The notes under the pieces are model-generated. The model was not told the DNA's origin. It was given only the letters and a program-made list of their open reading frames with translations, and did no database searches. This document shows positions 1 to 8,458 of a DNA stretch of 34,868 bases, one piece after another (within the stretch, counting starts at the first letter, position 1; every line of letters begins with the position of its first letter). Source of the DNA: an uncultured Roseburia sp. (GTDB lineage Bacteria > Bacillota > Clostridia > Lachnospirales > Lachnospiraceae); NCBI GenBank assembly GCA_930989305.1, contig CAKNLF010000015.1, positions 1 to 34,868 of the forward strand, written 5' to 3'. The position numbers and the translations under genes were made by a program.

Positions 1-799
1 GGAAATCTTTCAGTTCCTGTTTTTCTTCCAAAGCGGATATCAGTTCACTGGCTTTCTGAGAATCGCTCAGCTCCGGGTATTTAAAAATATTTGTGGCACC
101 GCTTGTATAAATCTCCAAATCTTCGTCTTCGGTGATCGCCTCTGCCACCGCGTCCAAAATATCGTTTACAATGTGGCTGTGAATGCCTGCCTGCTCTTTT
201 AACTTTGTAATGGTGGCCAGATTGATCTGTTCCAGCATCAGCCCGTTCAGGCTTGTGTTCAGTAAAATGTTCAGCTTCAGCATCGCCTCATTGTCCAGCG
301 GCTCTTCTACTGTGAGCATACGGTTTTTTACGATATTGTTGTCCAGCACTACCACTGCCAGTATCTGATGTTCATCTACGGCGGAAAGCTGTATGAATTT
401 CACTTTTCCGCTGTATACGGAAGGAGCCGAGATCATTGTGGCGTAATTGGTGTTTGCCGCCAGAAGTTTTGCCACCTGTTTAAGGACTTCTTCCATTTTT
501 TCGGTTTTTTCTATTACAAACCGTTTCATCTCCGTGACTTCTCTGTCACTTTCTTTTTTCAGATTATCTACATAAAACCGGTATCCTTTATCAGAAGGAA
601 CTCTTCCTGCGGATGTATGCGGCTGGATGATATATCCAAGCTCCTCCAGGTCTGACATTTCATTCCGGATCGTAGCGGAACTTAAGTTCAGATCCGAGTA
701 TTTGGAAATGGTCCTGGATCCCACCGGTTCTCCTGTCTGCAGATAGGTCTGGATGATCGCATTTAAAATTTTTGTTTTTCTTTCGTCTAATTCATTCAT
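1..799 (-). CDS. hrcA: Heat-inducible transcription repressor HrcA (partial, C-terminus beyond window)
   Basis: HrcA represses the class I heat-shock genes by binding CIRCE operators. Reading from the ATG at 799, the frame is open for 266 codons to the window edge. It begins MNELDERKTKILNAII, followed by the winged-helix motif region GEPVGSRTISKYSDLNLSSA at about residues 23-42 and then IRNEMSDLEELGYI. Near the edge it carries YTSGATNIFKYPEL, typical of the HrcA C-terminal domain. Full-length members are about 340-350 residues, so roughly 80 residues are missing because the window ends, not because the gene is broken. A GGAGG ribosome site lies at 806-810. A perfect CIRCE lies just upstream, so the gene is almost certainly autoregulated. 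grpE, dnaK and dnaJ are expected further left but cannot be seen. Confidence 0.97.
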   Translation of the reverse strand, partial: MNELDERKTKILNAIIQTYLQTGEPVGSRTISKYSDLNLSSATIRNEMSDLEELGYIIQPHTSAGRVPSDKGYRFYVDNLKKESDREVTEMKRFVIEKTEKMEEVLKQVAKLLAANTNYATMISAPSVYSGKVKFIQLSAVDEHQILAVVVLDNNIVKNRMLTVEEPLDNEAMLKLNILLNTSLNGLMLEQINLATITKLKEQAGIHSHIVNDILDAVAEAITEDEDLEIYTSGATNIFKYPELSDSQKASELISALEEKQELKDF

Positions 800-821
800 T
801 CCTGACCTCCTGCTTTCTTTG

Positions 822-848
822 TTAGCACTCGTTAAATTAGAGTGCTAA
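822..848. promoter_or_regulatory. CIRCE operator (HrcA binding site)
   Basis: TTAGCACTC, nine spacer bases, then GAGTGCTAA. This matches the CIRCE consensus at every position. It lies between the hrcA promoter and the hrcA ribosome site, the usual place for HrcA autorepression. Confidence 0.98.
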
Positions 849-862
849 TATGTTCTGTACAT

Positions 863-891
863 AATGTAGCACCATCAATTACCAATGTCAA
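863..891 (-). promoter_or_regulatory. hrcA sigma-A promoter
   Basis: On the minus strand: -35 TTGACA (886-891), 17-base spacer, -10 TACATT (863-868). CIRCE begins 14 bases downstream of the -10, so bound HrcA would cover the transcription start. Confidence 0.85.
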
Positions 892-910
892 CACCAAAAA
901 TAAAATTTTT

Positions 911-957
911 TTAAAAAAATTAAGAACGCACCCATATCTCTATGGATCCGTTCTTAA
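911..957 (-). terminator. Rho-independent terminator after the HAD phosphatase gene
   Basis: On the minus strand an 8-bp stem TAAGAACG/CGTTCTTA (949-956 with 921-928), with further CCAT/ATGG pairing inside the loop, is followed by a T-rich run (912-920). It closes the lepA-hemW-HAD transcription unit before the hrcA promoter. Confidence 0.85.
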
Positions 958-964
958 AATTTCT

Positions 965-1627
965 CTATTTTTCATTATTCCATTGATCTATATAAGGAAG
1001 GATTCCTGTCAGGTCCTTTGCCACTGCGGACAGCTTTTCTTTCAGTTTTTCGTCCGGCTGGGAAAGATCCGGCACCATGATCACTCTGCATCCCGCTCTC
1101 CAGGCGGATGTCACTCCGTTGTCGGAATCCTCCACCGCCACCGCTTCCCCGGGCTCTATCCCCAGCTGGCTGCAGGCGGACAGATAAATATCCGGTTCCG
1201 GTTTTCCATGAGCCACCTGCTGGGTGGTCAGGATCCGGTCAAAAGCGCTGGCCAGTCCTACTTCATTTAAAAATTGTTTTGCCCGCGAAGGCTGACTGGC
1301 CGTGGCGATCACAGCCGGGATCCCCCGCTCCTTCAGTCCCCGGAGAGTTTCATCGATCCCCGGTTTCTTTTCGATCCCGTACTGATCTGTATATTCTTTC
1401 ATGCGGACCCGGCGTATCTGCCGTATTGTATCCTCCCTTGCATTGGGACCAAGGATCCCTTTAAAGTAGGCGTCCGCGTATTCCTGTCCCAGGCTGCGCA
1501 GCCCCAGGAGCTGCTCCCATGTCATATGAAATCCGCATTCTTCCACTGCCTGTTTCCAGAAACGGGTATATAACTTTTCCGTGTCCAGCACTACGCCGTC
1601 CATATCAAATAATACTGCTTTTATCAT
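965..1627 (-). CDS. HAD-superfamily phosphatase (beta-phosphoglucomutase/phosphoglycolate phosphatase-like)
   Basis: A 220-residue HAD hydrolase of subfamily I. Motif I is FDMDGVVLDT, with nucleophile D8 and acid D10. Motif II is the IATAS stretch at about 107-111. The motif III lysine is K142 in GKPEPDIY, and motif IV is VEDSDNG at 165-171. A helical cap domain occupies about residues 15-85. Family members dephosphorylate or isomerise small phosphosugars; the substrate cannot be read from the sequence. The start codon overlaps the hemW stop in ATGA, so the gene is translationally coupled to hemW. It sits between hemW and hrcA, which are normally adjacent in Firmicutes, so it looks like a lineage-specific insertion into the operon. 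Confidence 0.9.
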   Translation of the reverse strand: MIKAVLFDMDGVVLDTEKLYTRFWKQAVEECGFHMTWEQLLGLRSLGQEYADAYFKGILGPNAREDTIRQIRRVRMKEYTDQYGIEKKPGIDETLRGLKERGIPAVIATASQPSRAKQFLNEVGLASAFDRILTTQQVAHGKPEPDIYLSACSQLGIEPGEAVAVEDSDNGVTSAWRAGCRVIMVPDLSQPDEKLKEKLSAVAKDLTGILPYIDQWNNEK

Positions 1628-2787
1628 TCTTCTTCATCCATCAGAAATTGTGAAAATACATAGTTGCTCACGTCAATTCCTCTGTCTGTGAGACAGATTC
1701 TTCCTTTTTCATCCCGGACCAGACCTTCCTGCTCCAGCTTTTTCAGTATATCACCGTATACAAAGTCTACAGTCACCTGAAAGGCTTTCAGGAAATCCGT
1801 TCTGGAAATACCTTCTGTCATACGCATTCCGAGGAACATAAATTCCTCCATCTGTTCTCTGCGGGAAAGCCGGTATTTTTCTCCTTCCAGAGTCCGGCCT
1901 TTTAAATATTCCTCCATACTGCCTGTGTTGGAAAAACGGCAGTTGTCCATCATAGAGGAAGCTCCCAGTCCTACGCCCAGATAATCGCTTCTGTCCCAGT
2001 AGCCCCGGTTGTGGATACACTGATGACCCGGTCTTGCGTAATTGGATATCTCATATCTTTCATATCCCTTTTTCCCCAGGTATTCCACTGTAAAGGCATA
2101 CATCTGCCTTTCTTCTTCTTCCGAAGGCAGGAACAGCGGCTGTTCTCCTTTTCTGCGGGTCTCCTCATCATATCCGTATATTTTCCAGAAAGGGGTTCCT
2201 TCTTCCACGATCAGGCCGTACGCTGAAATATGCTCCGGTTTCAGTCCCGTTACTTTTTTCAGGGTCTGTTCCCAGCTTTTCAGTTTCTGCGTTGGCAGAC
2301 CTGACATCACATCCACATTGATGTTGTCGAACCCGCATTTTCTGGCGCAGTCAAAGCTTTTCAGGAAATCCTCATAGGTATGGATCCTTCCAAGAAGCTT
2401 TAATTCCTTGTCGTCCGCAGACTGCAGCCCCAGGCTCAGCCGGTTGATCCCCGCTTTTTTATATTGGGTAAGCCTGCTTACGTCCAGTGTGCCCGGATTA
2501 CACTCAATGGTGATCTCAGCGCCGGACTGGATCTGAAAATTTTCTCTGATGCAGTCCATAATACCAGTGATCACGCTGCCAGGCAGGATGGAGGGAGTCC
2601 CTCCCCCGAAAAAGACGGATTTTACCGGCCTGCCCGGATATTCTTCTGACATCTGCCTGATCTCTTCTTTCAGCCGGCCGATATACTGCTTCTTTACATC
2701 ATCATCCGCCGGCATGGAGAGGAAATCGCAGTAGGAGCACTTCTGTACACAAAAAGGTATGTGCACATATATTTCCATTTCTCTCAC
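1624..2787 (-). CDS. hemW: Heme chaperone HemW (radical SAM, HemN-like)
   Basis: A radical SAM protein that, in characterised members, binds heme and delivers it to target proteins; it was formerly annotated as oxygen-independent coproporphyrinogen oxidase. The cluster motif is C-x3-C-x2-C in PFCVQKCSYCDF near the N-terminus, without the extra Cys of true HemN. It is followed by FFGGGTPSIL, the glycine-rich SAM-binding motif. The C-terminal HemN_C region runs from about 290 onward. An ATG lies at 2793, but AGAGGG abuts it. The GTG at 2787 has AGAGGG six bases upstream and is the better start, giving about 387 residues. It lies 14 bases after the lepA stop, in the conserved order lepA-hemW. 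Confidence 0.95.
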   Translation of the reverse strand: MREMEIYVHIPFCVQKCSYCDFLSMPADDDVKKQYIGRLKEEIRQMSEEYPGRPVKSVFFGGGTPSILPGSVITGIMDCIRENFQIQSGAEITIECNPGTLDVSRLTQYKKAGINRLSLGLQSADDKELKLLGRIHTYEDFLKSFDCARKCGFDNINVDVMSGLPTQKLKSWEQTLKKVTGLKPEHISAYGLIVEEGTPFWKIYGYDEETRRKGEQPLFLPSEEEERQMYAFTVEYLGKKGYERYEISNYARPGHQCIHNRGYWDRSDYLGVGLGASSMMDNCRFSNTGSMEEYLKGRTLEGEKYRLSRREQMEEFMFLGMRMTEGISRTDFLKAFQVTVDFVYGDILKKLEQEGLVRDEKGRICLTDRGIDVSNYVFSQFLMDEEE

Positions 2788-2801
2788 GTTCATCCCTCTG
2801 T

Positions 2802-4610
2802 TTATTTATCGTCCAGTTTTAATACGCTCATAAATGCTTTCTGGGGGATCTCCACATTTCCGATCTGGCGCATCCGCTTTTTACCTTCCTTCTGTTTTTC
2901 CAGAAGTTTGCGCTTACGGCTGATATCGCCGCCATAGCATTTGGCGAGCACATCTTTTCGCATGGCTTTTACCGTCTCTCTGGCAATGACCTTGCCTCCT
3001 ACCGCAGCCTGGATCGGTATCTCAAAAAGATGACGTGGGATCTCCTCTTTCAGTTTTTCGCACATTTTTCTGCCCCGTTCATAGGCGCTGCCTGCGAATA
3101 CAATAAAGGAAAGCGCATCTACCTCTTCTTTATTGATAAGGATATCCAGTTTCACCAGATTGGACCTTGCATATCCTTTCATTTCATAATCAAAGGACGC
3201 ATATCCTCTGGAACGGGATTTCAAAGCGTCAAAGAAGTCATAGATGATCTCATTTAAAGGAAGATCATATTTGATCAGGGCACGGGTTTCTTCCATATAT
3301 TCCATACTTACGTAAACGCCCCTGCGCTCCTGGCACAGATCCATGATCGCCCCGATATATTCGCTGGTCACCATGATCTCCGCAGACACCATCGGTTCTT
3401 CCATATAGTCGATCTCCGAAGGATCCGGCAGATTGGAAGGATTGGTCAGATCGATCACAGTGCCGTCTGTTTTATGCACTTTATAAATAACTCCCGGCGC
3501 CGTTGTAACAAGGTCCAGATTGTATTCCCTTTCCAGACGCTCCTGTATGATCTCCAGATGAAGCAGACCCAGGAATCCGCATCGGAATCCGAATCCCAGC
3601 GCCGCGGAGGTCTCCGGCTCAAACTGGAGAGAGGCGTCGTTTAACTGGAGCTTCTCCAGAGCGTCTCTCAGGTCCGGATATTTGGCTCCGTCCGCGGGAT
3701 ACATTCCGCAGTAAACCATAGGATTTACTTTTTTGTATCCCGGCAGCGGTTTATCGCATGGATGCAGCCGGTTGGTAATCGTATCGCCTACCCGGGTGTC
3801 CTTTACGTTTTTCAGACTGGCGGTAATGTATCCAACCATTCCGGCGGACAATTCATCACAGGGAATAAACTGTCCCGCTCCAAAATAACCTACTTCCACT
3901 ACATCGGCAGTGGCTCCTGTTGCCATCATCTTGATCGGCGTTCCCACTTTTACGGTTCCTTCTTTGATCCTGCAGAATACGATAACCCCTTTATAGGAAT
4001 CATACAGGGAATCAAAGATCAAGGCCTGGAGAGGCGCATTGGGATCTCCTTTTGGGGCCGGGATCTTCTGTACGATCTGCTCCAGCACCTGATCTACATT
4101 CAGTCCTGTTTTTGCTGAGATCTGGGGCGCGTCCTGAGCCTCGATGCCGATCACATCTTCGATTTCTTCAATAACACGCTGGGGATCCGCGCTTGGCAGA
4201 TCGATCTTGTTGATCACCGGCATAATGTCCAGATCATGATCCAGCGCCAGATATACGTTTGCCAGCGTCTGGGCTTCCACTCCCTGGGCAGCGTCCACCA
4301 CAAGGACAGCGCCTTCGCAGGCAGCCAGGCTTCTTGACACTTCATAGTTGAAATCCACATGTCCCGGCGTATCAATCAGGTTAAAGATATATTCTTCTCC
4401 GTCTTTTGCTTTGTAGATAATACGGACGGCCTGGGCTTTAATCGTAATGCCCCTTTCCCGTTCCAGGTCCATATTGTCCAGCACCTGCGCCTGCATTTCC
4501 CTGCTGGTGAGCAGACCTGTCATTTCAATGATCCGGTCAGCCAGCGTGGACTTTCCATGATCAATATGAGCTATAATACAAAAATTTCTGATCTTACTCT
4601 GATCTATCAC
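2802..4610 (-). CDS. lepA: Elongation factor 4 (LepA), ribosome-associated GTPase
   Basis: LepA/EF4 is a translational GTPase that acts on ribosomes. The G1 motif AHIDHGKST lies at about residues 14-22, followed by G2 RERGITIK, G3 DTPGHVDF, G4 NKID and G5 SAKTG, then EF-G-like domains and the LepA-specific C-terminal domain ([14 protein letters not shown] near the end). An in-frame ATG exists at 4673, but it would add 21 non-conserved residues. The GTG at 4610 begins [17 protein letters not shown], has AGGGAG upstream, and gives 602 residues, the usual family length of about 600. It is the first gene of the lepA-hemW-HAD unit, with a sigma-A promoter at 4682-4711. Confidence 0.97.
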   Translation of the reverse strand: MIDQSKIRNFCIIAHIDHGKSTLADRIIEMTGLLTSREMQAQVLDNMDLERERGITIKAQAVRIIYKAKDGEEYIFNLIDTPGHVDFNYEVSRSLAACEGAVLVVDAAQGVEAQTLANVYLALDHDLDIMPVINKIDLPSADPQRVIEEIEDVIGIEAQDAPQISAKTGLNVDQVLEQIVQKIPAPKGDPNAPLQALIFDSLYDSYKGVIVFCRIKEGTVKVGTPIKMMATGATADVVEVGYFGAGQFIPCDELSAGMVGYITASLKNVKDTRVGDTITNRLHPCDKPLPGYKKVNPMVYCGMYPADGAKYPDLRDALEKLQLNDASLQFEPETSAALGFGFRCGFLGLLHLEIIQERLEREYNLDLVTTAPGVIYKVHKTDGTVIDLTNPSNLPDPSEIDYMEEPMVSAEIMVTSEYIGAIMDLCQERRGVYVSMEYMEETRALIKYDLPLNEIIYDFFDALKSRSRGYASFDYEMKGYARSNLVKLDILINKEEVDALSFIVFAGSAYERGRKMCEKLKEEIPRHLFEIPIQAAVGGKVIARETVKAMRKDVLAKCYGGDISRKRKLLEKQKEGKKRMRQIGNVEIPQKAFMSVLKLDDK

Positions 4611-4681
4611 AGTTTTATCATCTCCCTGTCTTTTAAAAGGCAGGCTGTATTTGCTGCCTGTATTTCTTTGCAATCAGAGTT

Positions 4682-4711
4682 AGTATAGCACGGGTGGATT
4701 TTGTTTGTAAA
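4682..4711 (-). promoter_or_regulatory. lepA operon promoter
   Basis: On the minus strand: -35 TTTACA (4706-4711), 18-base spacer, -10 TATACT (4682-4687). It lies between spoIIP and lepA and would drive lepA, hemW and the HAD gene. Confidence 0.7.
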
Positions 4712-4722
4712 GAAGCAGGCCG

Positions 4723-5778
4723 TTATTCTTTCCCGGAAAGAACCGAATCCAGCACATCCGCCAAAGGTTCCATGGCGTTTTTCGCCTCCTGCACCGTATT
4801 GGTCTGAGCGCCTACCTCCACCAGAAGGGATTTGGGACAGTAATGCAGGTTATAGCGGTAGCCTTTCAGATATATTTTTCTGGCAAATCCCGGGTACTGC
4901 TGGGTAGCCTGCAGCTGCAGCTGAAAAGAGAACGCCAGATTGTCTTCTATGTACGGATTGTACAGATAATCGATATCCCCTAACGCCGTTGTCCTGCTCA
5001 GCCCGTTGAAAAACATGATCTGAGCCATGGACTTTCCATTGACTTCTGTTACAAGCCTTGTTTTGTCCGCTACGCCGTCTCTGTGAAGATCGATCACCAC
5101 TTCTATGGTTGGATTTTTCGCCAGTATTTTTTCAATTGCCGGTCCCGCCACAGAATAGGCGTGATCCCGGTCCTTTACATCGTATTCGCCCTTATCATGG
5201 ATCACATTGTACCCGTATTTTTCTGTGAGCAGTTTGGTCAGATAATCCCCCACTCCCACCACTGTGGTAGAAGAGTCTCCCTTTTTGCTGTCTTTATATC
5301 CTTCCTGGGAATGGGTATGGTAAATAAGGATCTGAGGTTTGGAGGCATCCTGTTTCAGGCTGCAGTCCTTTCCCAGTAAAGTGTCTGCGTTCAGCTGTTT
5401 GCTGTTAATAGTGGTCGTTCGGTCCACTGTATAAAATTTCTGCAGCAGATAGTCGAAATCCTTCAGCTTATCCAGCGGGATCGTCACCCCCTGGTCCTTT
5501 TCTTTTTCATTTTCCTCGATCACCGCTTCTTCGGAAACAGCCGCTTCATTTTCATCTGCGGCTTCTTTGGCCAGTATGGCCTCATAATCCAGTTCGCTCT
5601 CTGTCTGCGTCTGATAAAAGGTCTCCGCCGCAGTCTCTGTATACAGAGGATTTTTAGACGCCAGAGACGGAGAAATATTCTGGAGCATAGAATAGCAGGT
5701 CTCATATTTTATATTCCGCATCAGGTCGCCTGTTCCAAACCGGGCCATAAGGATCAGCGCGCACGCAAAAGCGCCCAC
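4723..5778 (-). CDS. spoIIP: Stage II sporulation protein P (5' end apparently frameshifted)
   Basis: SpoIIP is the membrane-anchored cell-wall hydrolase (amidase/endopeptidase) that works with SpoIID and SpoIIM during forespore engulfment. The SpoIIP domain fills about residues 130-345 and includes ILIYHTHSQEGY, VIDLHRDGV and LLVEVGAQTNT. The open frame is bounded upstream by a TAG at 5817-5815, so the only usual start is GTG at 5778, which lies inside the transmembrane segment and lacks a good ribosome site. Upstream in this frame are KNRKRRKLLG, the expected basic flank of the membrane anchor. In the +1 neighbouring frame there is ATG at 5836 (MKKHYYIG) with AGGA upstream. Losing one A from the A6 tract at 5807-5812 would join the two. 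It lies downstream of gpr, as in Bacillus. Confidence 0.92.
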   Translation of the reverse strand: MGAFACALILMARFGTGDLMRNIKYETCYSMLQNISPSLASKNPLYTETAAETFYQTQTESELDYEAILAKEAADENEAAVSEEAVIEENEKEKDQGVTIPLDKLKDFDYLLQKFYTVDRTTTINSKQLNADTLLGKDCSLKQDASKPQILIYHTHSQEGYKDSKKGDSSTTVVGVGDYLTKLLTEKYGYNVIHDKGEYDVKDRDHAYSVAGPAIEKILAKNPTIEVVIDLHRDGVADKTRLVTEVNGKSMAQIMFFNGLSRTTALGDIDYLYNPYIEDNLAFSFQLQLQATQQYPGFARKIYLKGYRYNLHYCPKSLLVEVGAQTNTVQEAKNAMEPLADVLDSVLSGKE

Positions 5779-5890
5779 GCTTCCAAGAAGTTTTCTCCGT
5801 TTTCTGTTTTTTACCTATATAATAATGTTTCTTCATTCTGTCCTGCCCCGGTTTCCTGCACTGTATCGTTTTTTCCCGTTACGGCTTTTC

Positions 5891-6891
5891 TGCACTATGA
5901 TCATTATATGAAAAAAGAATGATCATTATGACTGTTGTCCCAAAAAAGCTATATTCAGTCCTTCCGCCACAGTAAAGCTCATGGCATTAATGGAGGCGTC
6001 AATATCTTTTGGGGTTACAAACATATTATTCAGCTGGGGAGATAATAATTCCCGGATCAGATTTCTTTGTTCCGCCTCGTCCAGAGCGTTCCAGGATCTG
6101 CTGAGCATTCCCATAGTTTCCCACTGGGACAGAGCCTGGGCCAGGTTGTTTACCGAATCGCTGACAATGGTGGCAGCTTCCACCACTGTGGGGATCCCTA
6201 TGGCGATCACAGGCACGCCTATTGTCTCCCTGGTAATACTGTTTCGATGATTGCCTACACCGGAACCGGGGCTGATGCCGGTGTCCGCGATCTGGATCGT
6301 CCGTCCGAGACGTCTGACGCTTCTGGCGGCCAACGCGTCTATGACGATCAGCGCGTCGGGCTTTATATTTTCTACGATCCCCTGTATGATCTCAACAGTC
6401 TCCATCCCCGTCTGCCCCATAACCCCGGGCACAATGCTGCTGATAGCCGGAGTGGCCGGATCCTCATAGGCATAACGGCCGAATTCCCGCAGCATGTGTC
6501 TGGTAATGCACAGATGGTCCACCGTCTGAGGCCCCAGAGCGTCCGGAGTGACATTCCGGTTCCCAAGTCCGGCAATGAGCACGGACAGTTCCTTTCCCTC
6601 TTCTGTCCGGGGCAGCATCTCCTTTAAAATATCCGCCATCTGACGGGACACTTCTCTGTGCCCTTCCTCGTCCGGCTGGCTCATGGAAGAGGCCTCAATG
6701 GTCACATACGTTCCCCGGGGTTTGCCCAGCTGCCTGGCGGCGTTTTCCGTATCAATATGAACGGTAGTGATCCGTATGTCTTCTTTTTCCATATAAGATT
6801 CCTCTACCCTGACTCCTCTGGTCTCCTCCTGCTTTTCTTCCTGTATCCGCTCGTTTTCTTCCAGCGCCAAATCGGTTCTCACCTGATCCAT
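5891..6891 (-). CDS. gpr: Germination protease GPR
   Basis: GPR is made in the forespore as a zymogen and degrades small acid-soluble spore proteins during germination. The protein begins MDQVRTDLALEENE, matching the conserved RTDLA N-terminal segment where family members are autoprocessed. It continues with TYVTIEA, the core VLIAGLGNRNVTPDALGPQT, PGVMGQTGMET, VIDALAARS and GSGVGNHR. The stop is at 5926. An in-frame ATG at 6909 exists, but AAAGG lies seven bases before the ATG at 6891, giving 321 residues. A short AT-rich inverted repeat (two copies of ATGATCATTAT, 5897-5907 and 5919-5929) follows the stop; the feature span includes this tail from 5891. spoIIP follows on the same strand. Confidence 0.95.
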
Positions 6892-6986
6892 ATGTTTTCC
6901 TTTCTCCATCCTCCAGATATGCCCTGTATCTGCACGGACCGTTTCACTTTTTTCTATATTTTTTGCAAAAAAACAGGAAATATGTA

Positions 6987-7015
6987 TTGACTTTTTAAAA
7001 ATCAGGAACTATTAT
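6987..7015 (+). promoter_or_regulatory. rpsT promoter
   Basis: -35 TTGACT (6987-6992), 17-base spacer, -10 TATTAT (7010-7015). Transcription would start near 7022 and leave a leader of about 75 bases before the TTG start of rpsT. Confidence 0.85.
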
Positions 7016-7097
7016 ATATGAGTATGTTTACATTAGAACGTCCGTGTCCGGCTTTAATGAAACAATCAACAATATTCCAGCATGGGAGGTGTACAGA

Positions 7098-7361
7098 TTG
7101 GCTAACATTAAATCAGCAAAGAAGAGAATCTTAGTTACAGCTACAAGAACAGAAAGAAACAAATCTATCCGTTCTAAAGTGAAAACTTCTATCAAAAAAG
7201 TAGAAGCTGCTGTTGCTGCTGGCAACAAAGAAGCTGCTCAGACAGCACTGGTTGCTGCAACATCTGAAATCAGCAAAGCTGCAACAAAAGGTGTTTATCA
7301 TAAAAACAACGCTTCCAGAAAAGTAGCTCGTTTAGCTAAATTAGTTAATACGATGGCTTAA
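7098..7361 (+). CDS. rpsT: 30S ribosomal protein S20
   Basis: S20 is a primary 16S rRNA-binding protein of the small subunit. The start is TTG at 7098, with GGGAGGTG at 7084-7091 placed correctly, giving 87 residues beginning (M)ANIKSAKKRI. The longer open frame from 7044 would add residues not found in S20. The sequence is rich in Lys and Ala (SKVKTSIKKVEAAVAAGNKE, NNASRKVARLAKLVN), and 87 residues is the usual family length. It is the only plus-strand gene in this half of the window, with its own promoter and a strong terminator. A TTG start is also seen for S20 in other bacteria, where it limits translation. rpsT next to holA and gpr is the conserved Firmicutes arrangement. Confidence 0.97.
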   Translation: MANIKSAKKRILVTATRTERNKSIRSKVKTSIKKVEAAVAAGNKEAAQTALVAATSEISKAATKGVYHKNNASRKVARLAKLVNTMA

Positions 7362-7377
7362 TAAAATTAACCCAAAG

Positions 7378-7416
7378 CAAAAAGCAGTTGATACCGTCAG
7401 TCAACTGCTTTTTTTA
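7378..7416 (+). terminator. rpsT terminator, possibly bidirectional with holA
   Basis: An 11-bp perfect stem AAAGCAGTTGA/TCAACTGCTTT (7381-7391 with 7401-7411) with a 9-base loop, followed by a T tract to 7415. The opposite strand has five T after the stem, so it may also end holA transcripts. Confidence 0.93.
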
Positions 7417-7439
7417 TTGCCGGGAAAGGCTTCCCGTTT

Positions 7440-8423
7440 TTATTTTTCACTGCTGCATGTTACAATGAGCAGTTCCACTCCAAGCTGATCGTTCAGCTTC
7501 CCTGTCTTGATATCTTCTTCTGTCTGGATCCCTGCCCGGATTGCGTCCAGCACCTGGTCCAGGGTAAAATGTCTCGCCTGATCAATATTTTTTTTCAGAG
7601 CGAATTCCGGCACTCCGGCTCTCTTGGCAATAGTCTTTCTGTCGTATCCTTTCTTTGCCAGAGTTTTTACCTGCATCAGGATCTGAAACTGCCGGACGAT
7701 CAGAAACAGGATCCTCATAGGAGGCTCCCTTAAAGCCACCAGATCATAATACAGCTCCAGCGCCTGCTTCTGCTCTTTTTTCGCAATGGCATCCACCATC
7801 ACAAAAATCCGGTTAACCGTCTGACCGCAGCATATCGCCTCCACATCTTCTGCTCCTATGACCTCTCTGCCATAAGTATAACAGATCAGTTTTTCCAGCT
7901 CCTTTTCAATGTTTTCCATGGAAGTGCCTGTCTGATTCAGGAACTTCTGCAGCACGGTGCCGGTTATCTTTTTGTTTTCTTTTTTTAATGTCTGAAGGAT
8001 CCACTTTGCCAGCACATCTTCTTTCTGGATCCTGAATTCCGCAGTTCCGCCCAGAGCCTTTACTGCCTTAAACATTTTTCCCCGCTTATCCACTTCCTCC
8101 TCTGCGAAGATCAGCACAGAGGTTTCCGGAATATCCGGGATATAGGCGGCCAGCTCTTCACATGCATTTTTGAAAAAGCCGCTGTTTTCTATGAGAATGA
8201 CCCTTCTTTCAGCAAAAAAGGGAAGGGTCTCAGCCAGATCGATGATCTCTCTGGGATTGATCCCTTTTCCCTCATAGCGGGATACGTTCATAGTATCCTC
8301 CGGATCCGCCAGCGTTTTCAGCAGACGGTCTTTATACATGTTCAGCAGATAGGGCTCTTCTCCGTACAGGAGATAAGCCCTGCGGTATACTCCGTTTTTT
8401 AAATCTTCCCGTAATTTTAACAT
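7440..8423 (-). CDS. holA: DNA polymerase III subunit delta
   Basis: The delta subunit opens the beta sliding clamp within the clamp-loader complex. The protein is 327 residues long. The N-terminal RAYLLYGEEPYLLNMY (about 15-30) is the family signature. Then come FFAERRVILIEN and the AAA+-like core, with VLIFAEEEVDKRGKMFKAVK corresponding to the segment before the lid. The helical collar region occupies about residues 210-327. No GGAGG precedes the ATG. Instead a promoter-like pair lies directly upstream, with its -10 only six bases from the ATG, so the transcript may be leaderless. The gene lies 24 bases after phnX, where comEC would be expected. Confidence 0.93.
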   Translation of the reverse strand: MLKLREDLKNGVYRRAYLLYGEEPYLLNMYKDRLLKTLADPEDTMNVSRYEGKGINPREIIDLAETLPFFAERRVILIENSGFFKNACEELAAYIPDIPETSVLIFAEEEVDKRGKMFKAVKALGGTAEFRIQKEDVLAKWILQTLKKENKKITGTVLQKFLNQTGTSMENIEKELEKLICYTYGREVIGAEDVEAICCGQTVNRIFVMVDAIAKKEQKQALELYYDLVALREPPMRILFLIVRQFQILMQVKTLAKKGYDRKTIAKRAGVPEFALKKNIDQARHFTLDQVLDAIRAGIQTEEDIKTGKLNDQLGVELLIVTCSSEK

Positions 8424-8429
8424 GCCATC

Positions 8430-8458
8430 ATTTTAGCATAAAACCTTTTACCGGACAA
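8430..8458 (-). promoter_or_regulatory. Putative holA promoter giving a leaderless transcript
   Basis: On the minus strand: -35 TTGTCC (8453-8458), 17-base spacer, -10 TAAAAT (8430-8435). It overlaps the end of phnX. The holA ATG starts six bases after the -10, so the predicted start of transcription falls at or near the start codon. Confidence 0.45.

Noticed and set aside
5897..5929. Repeated ATGATCATTAT after gpr as a terminator
   Set aside because: The stem would be AT-rich with no T tract, and spoIIP downstream is expected to be cotranscribed.
7022..7097. Open frame extending rpsT upstream to 7044
   Set aside because: The added 18 residues are not S20-like, and GGGAGGTG is correctly placed for the TTG at 7098.
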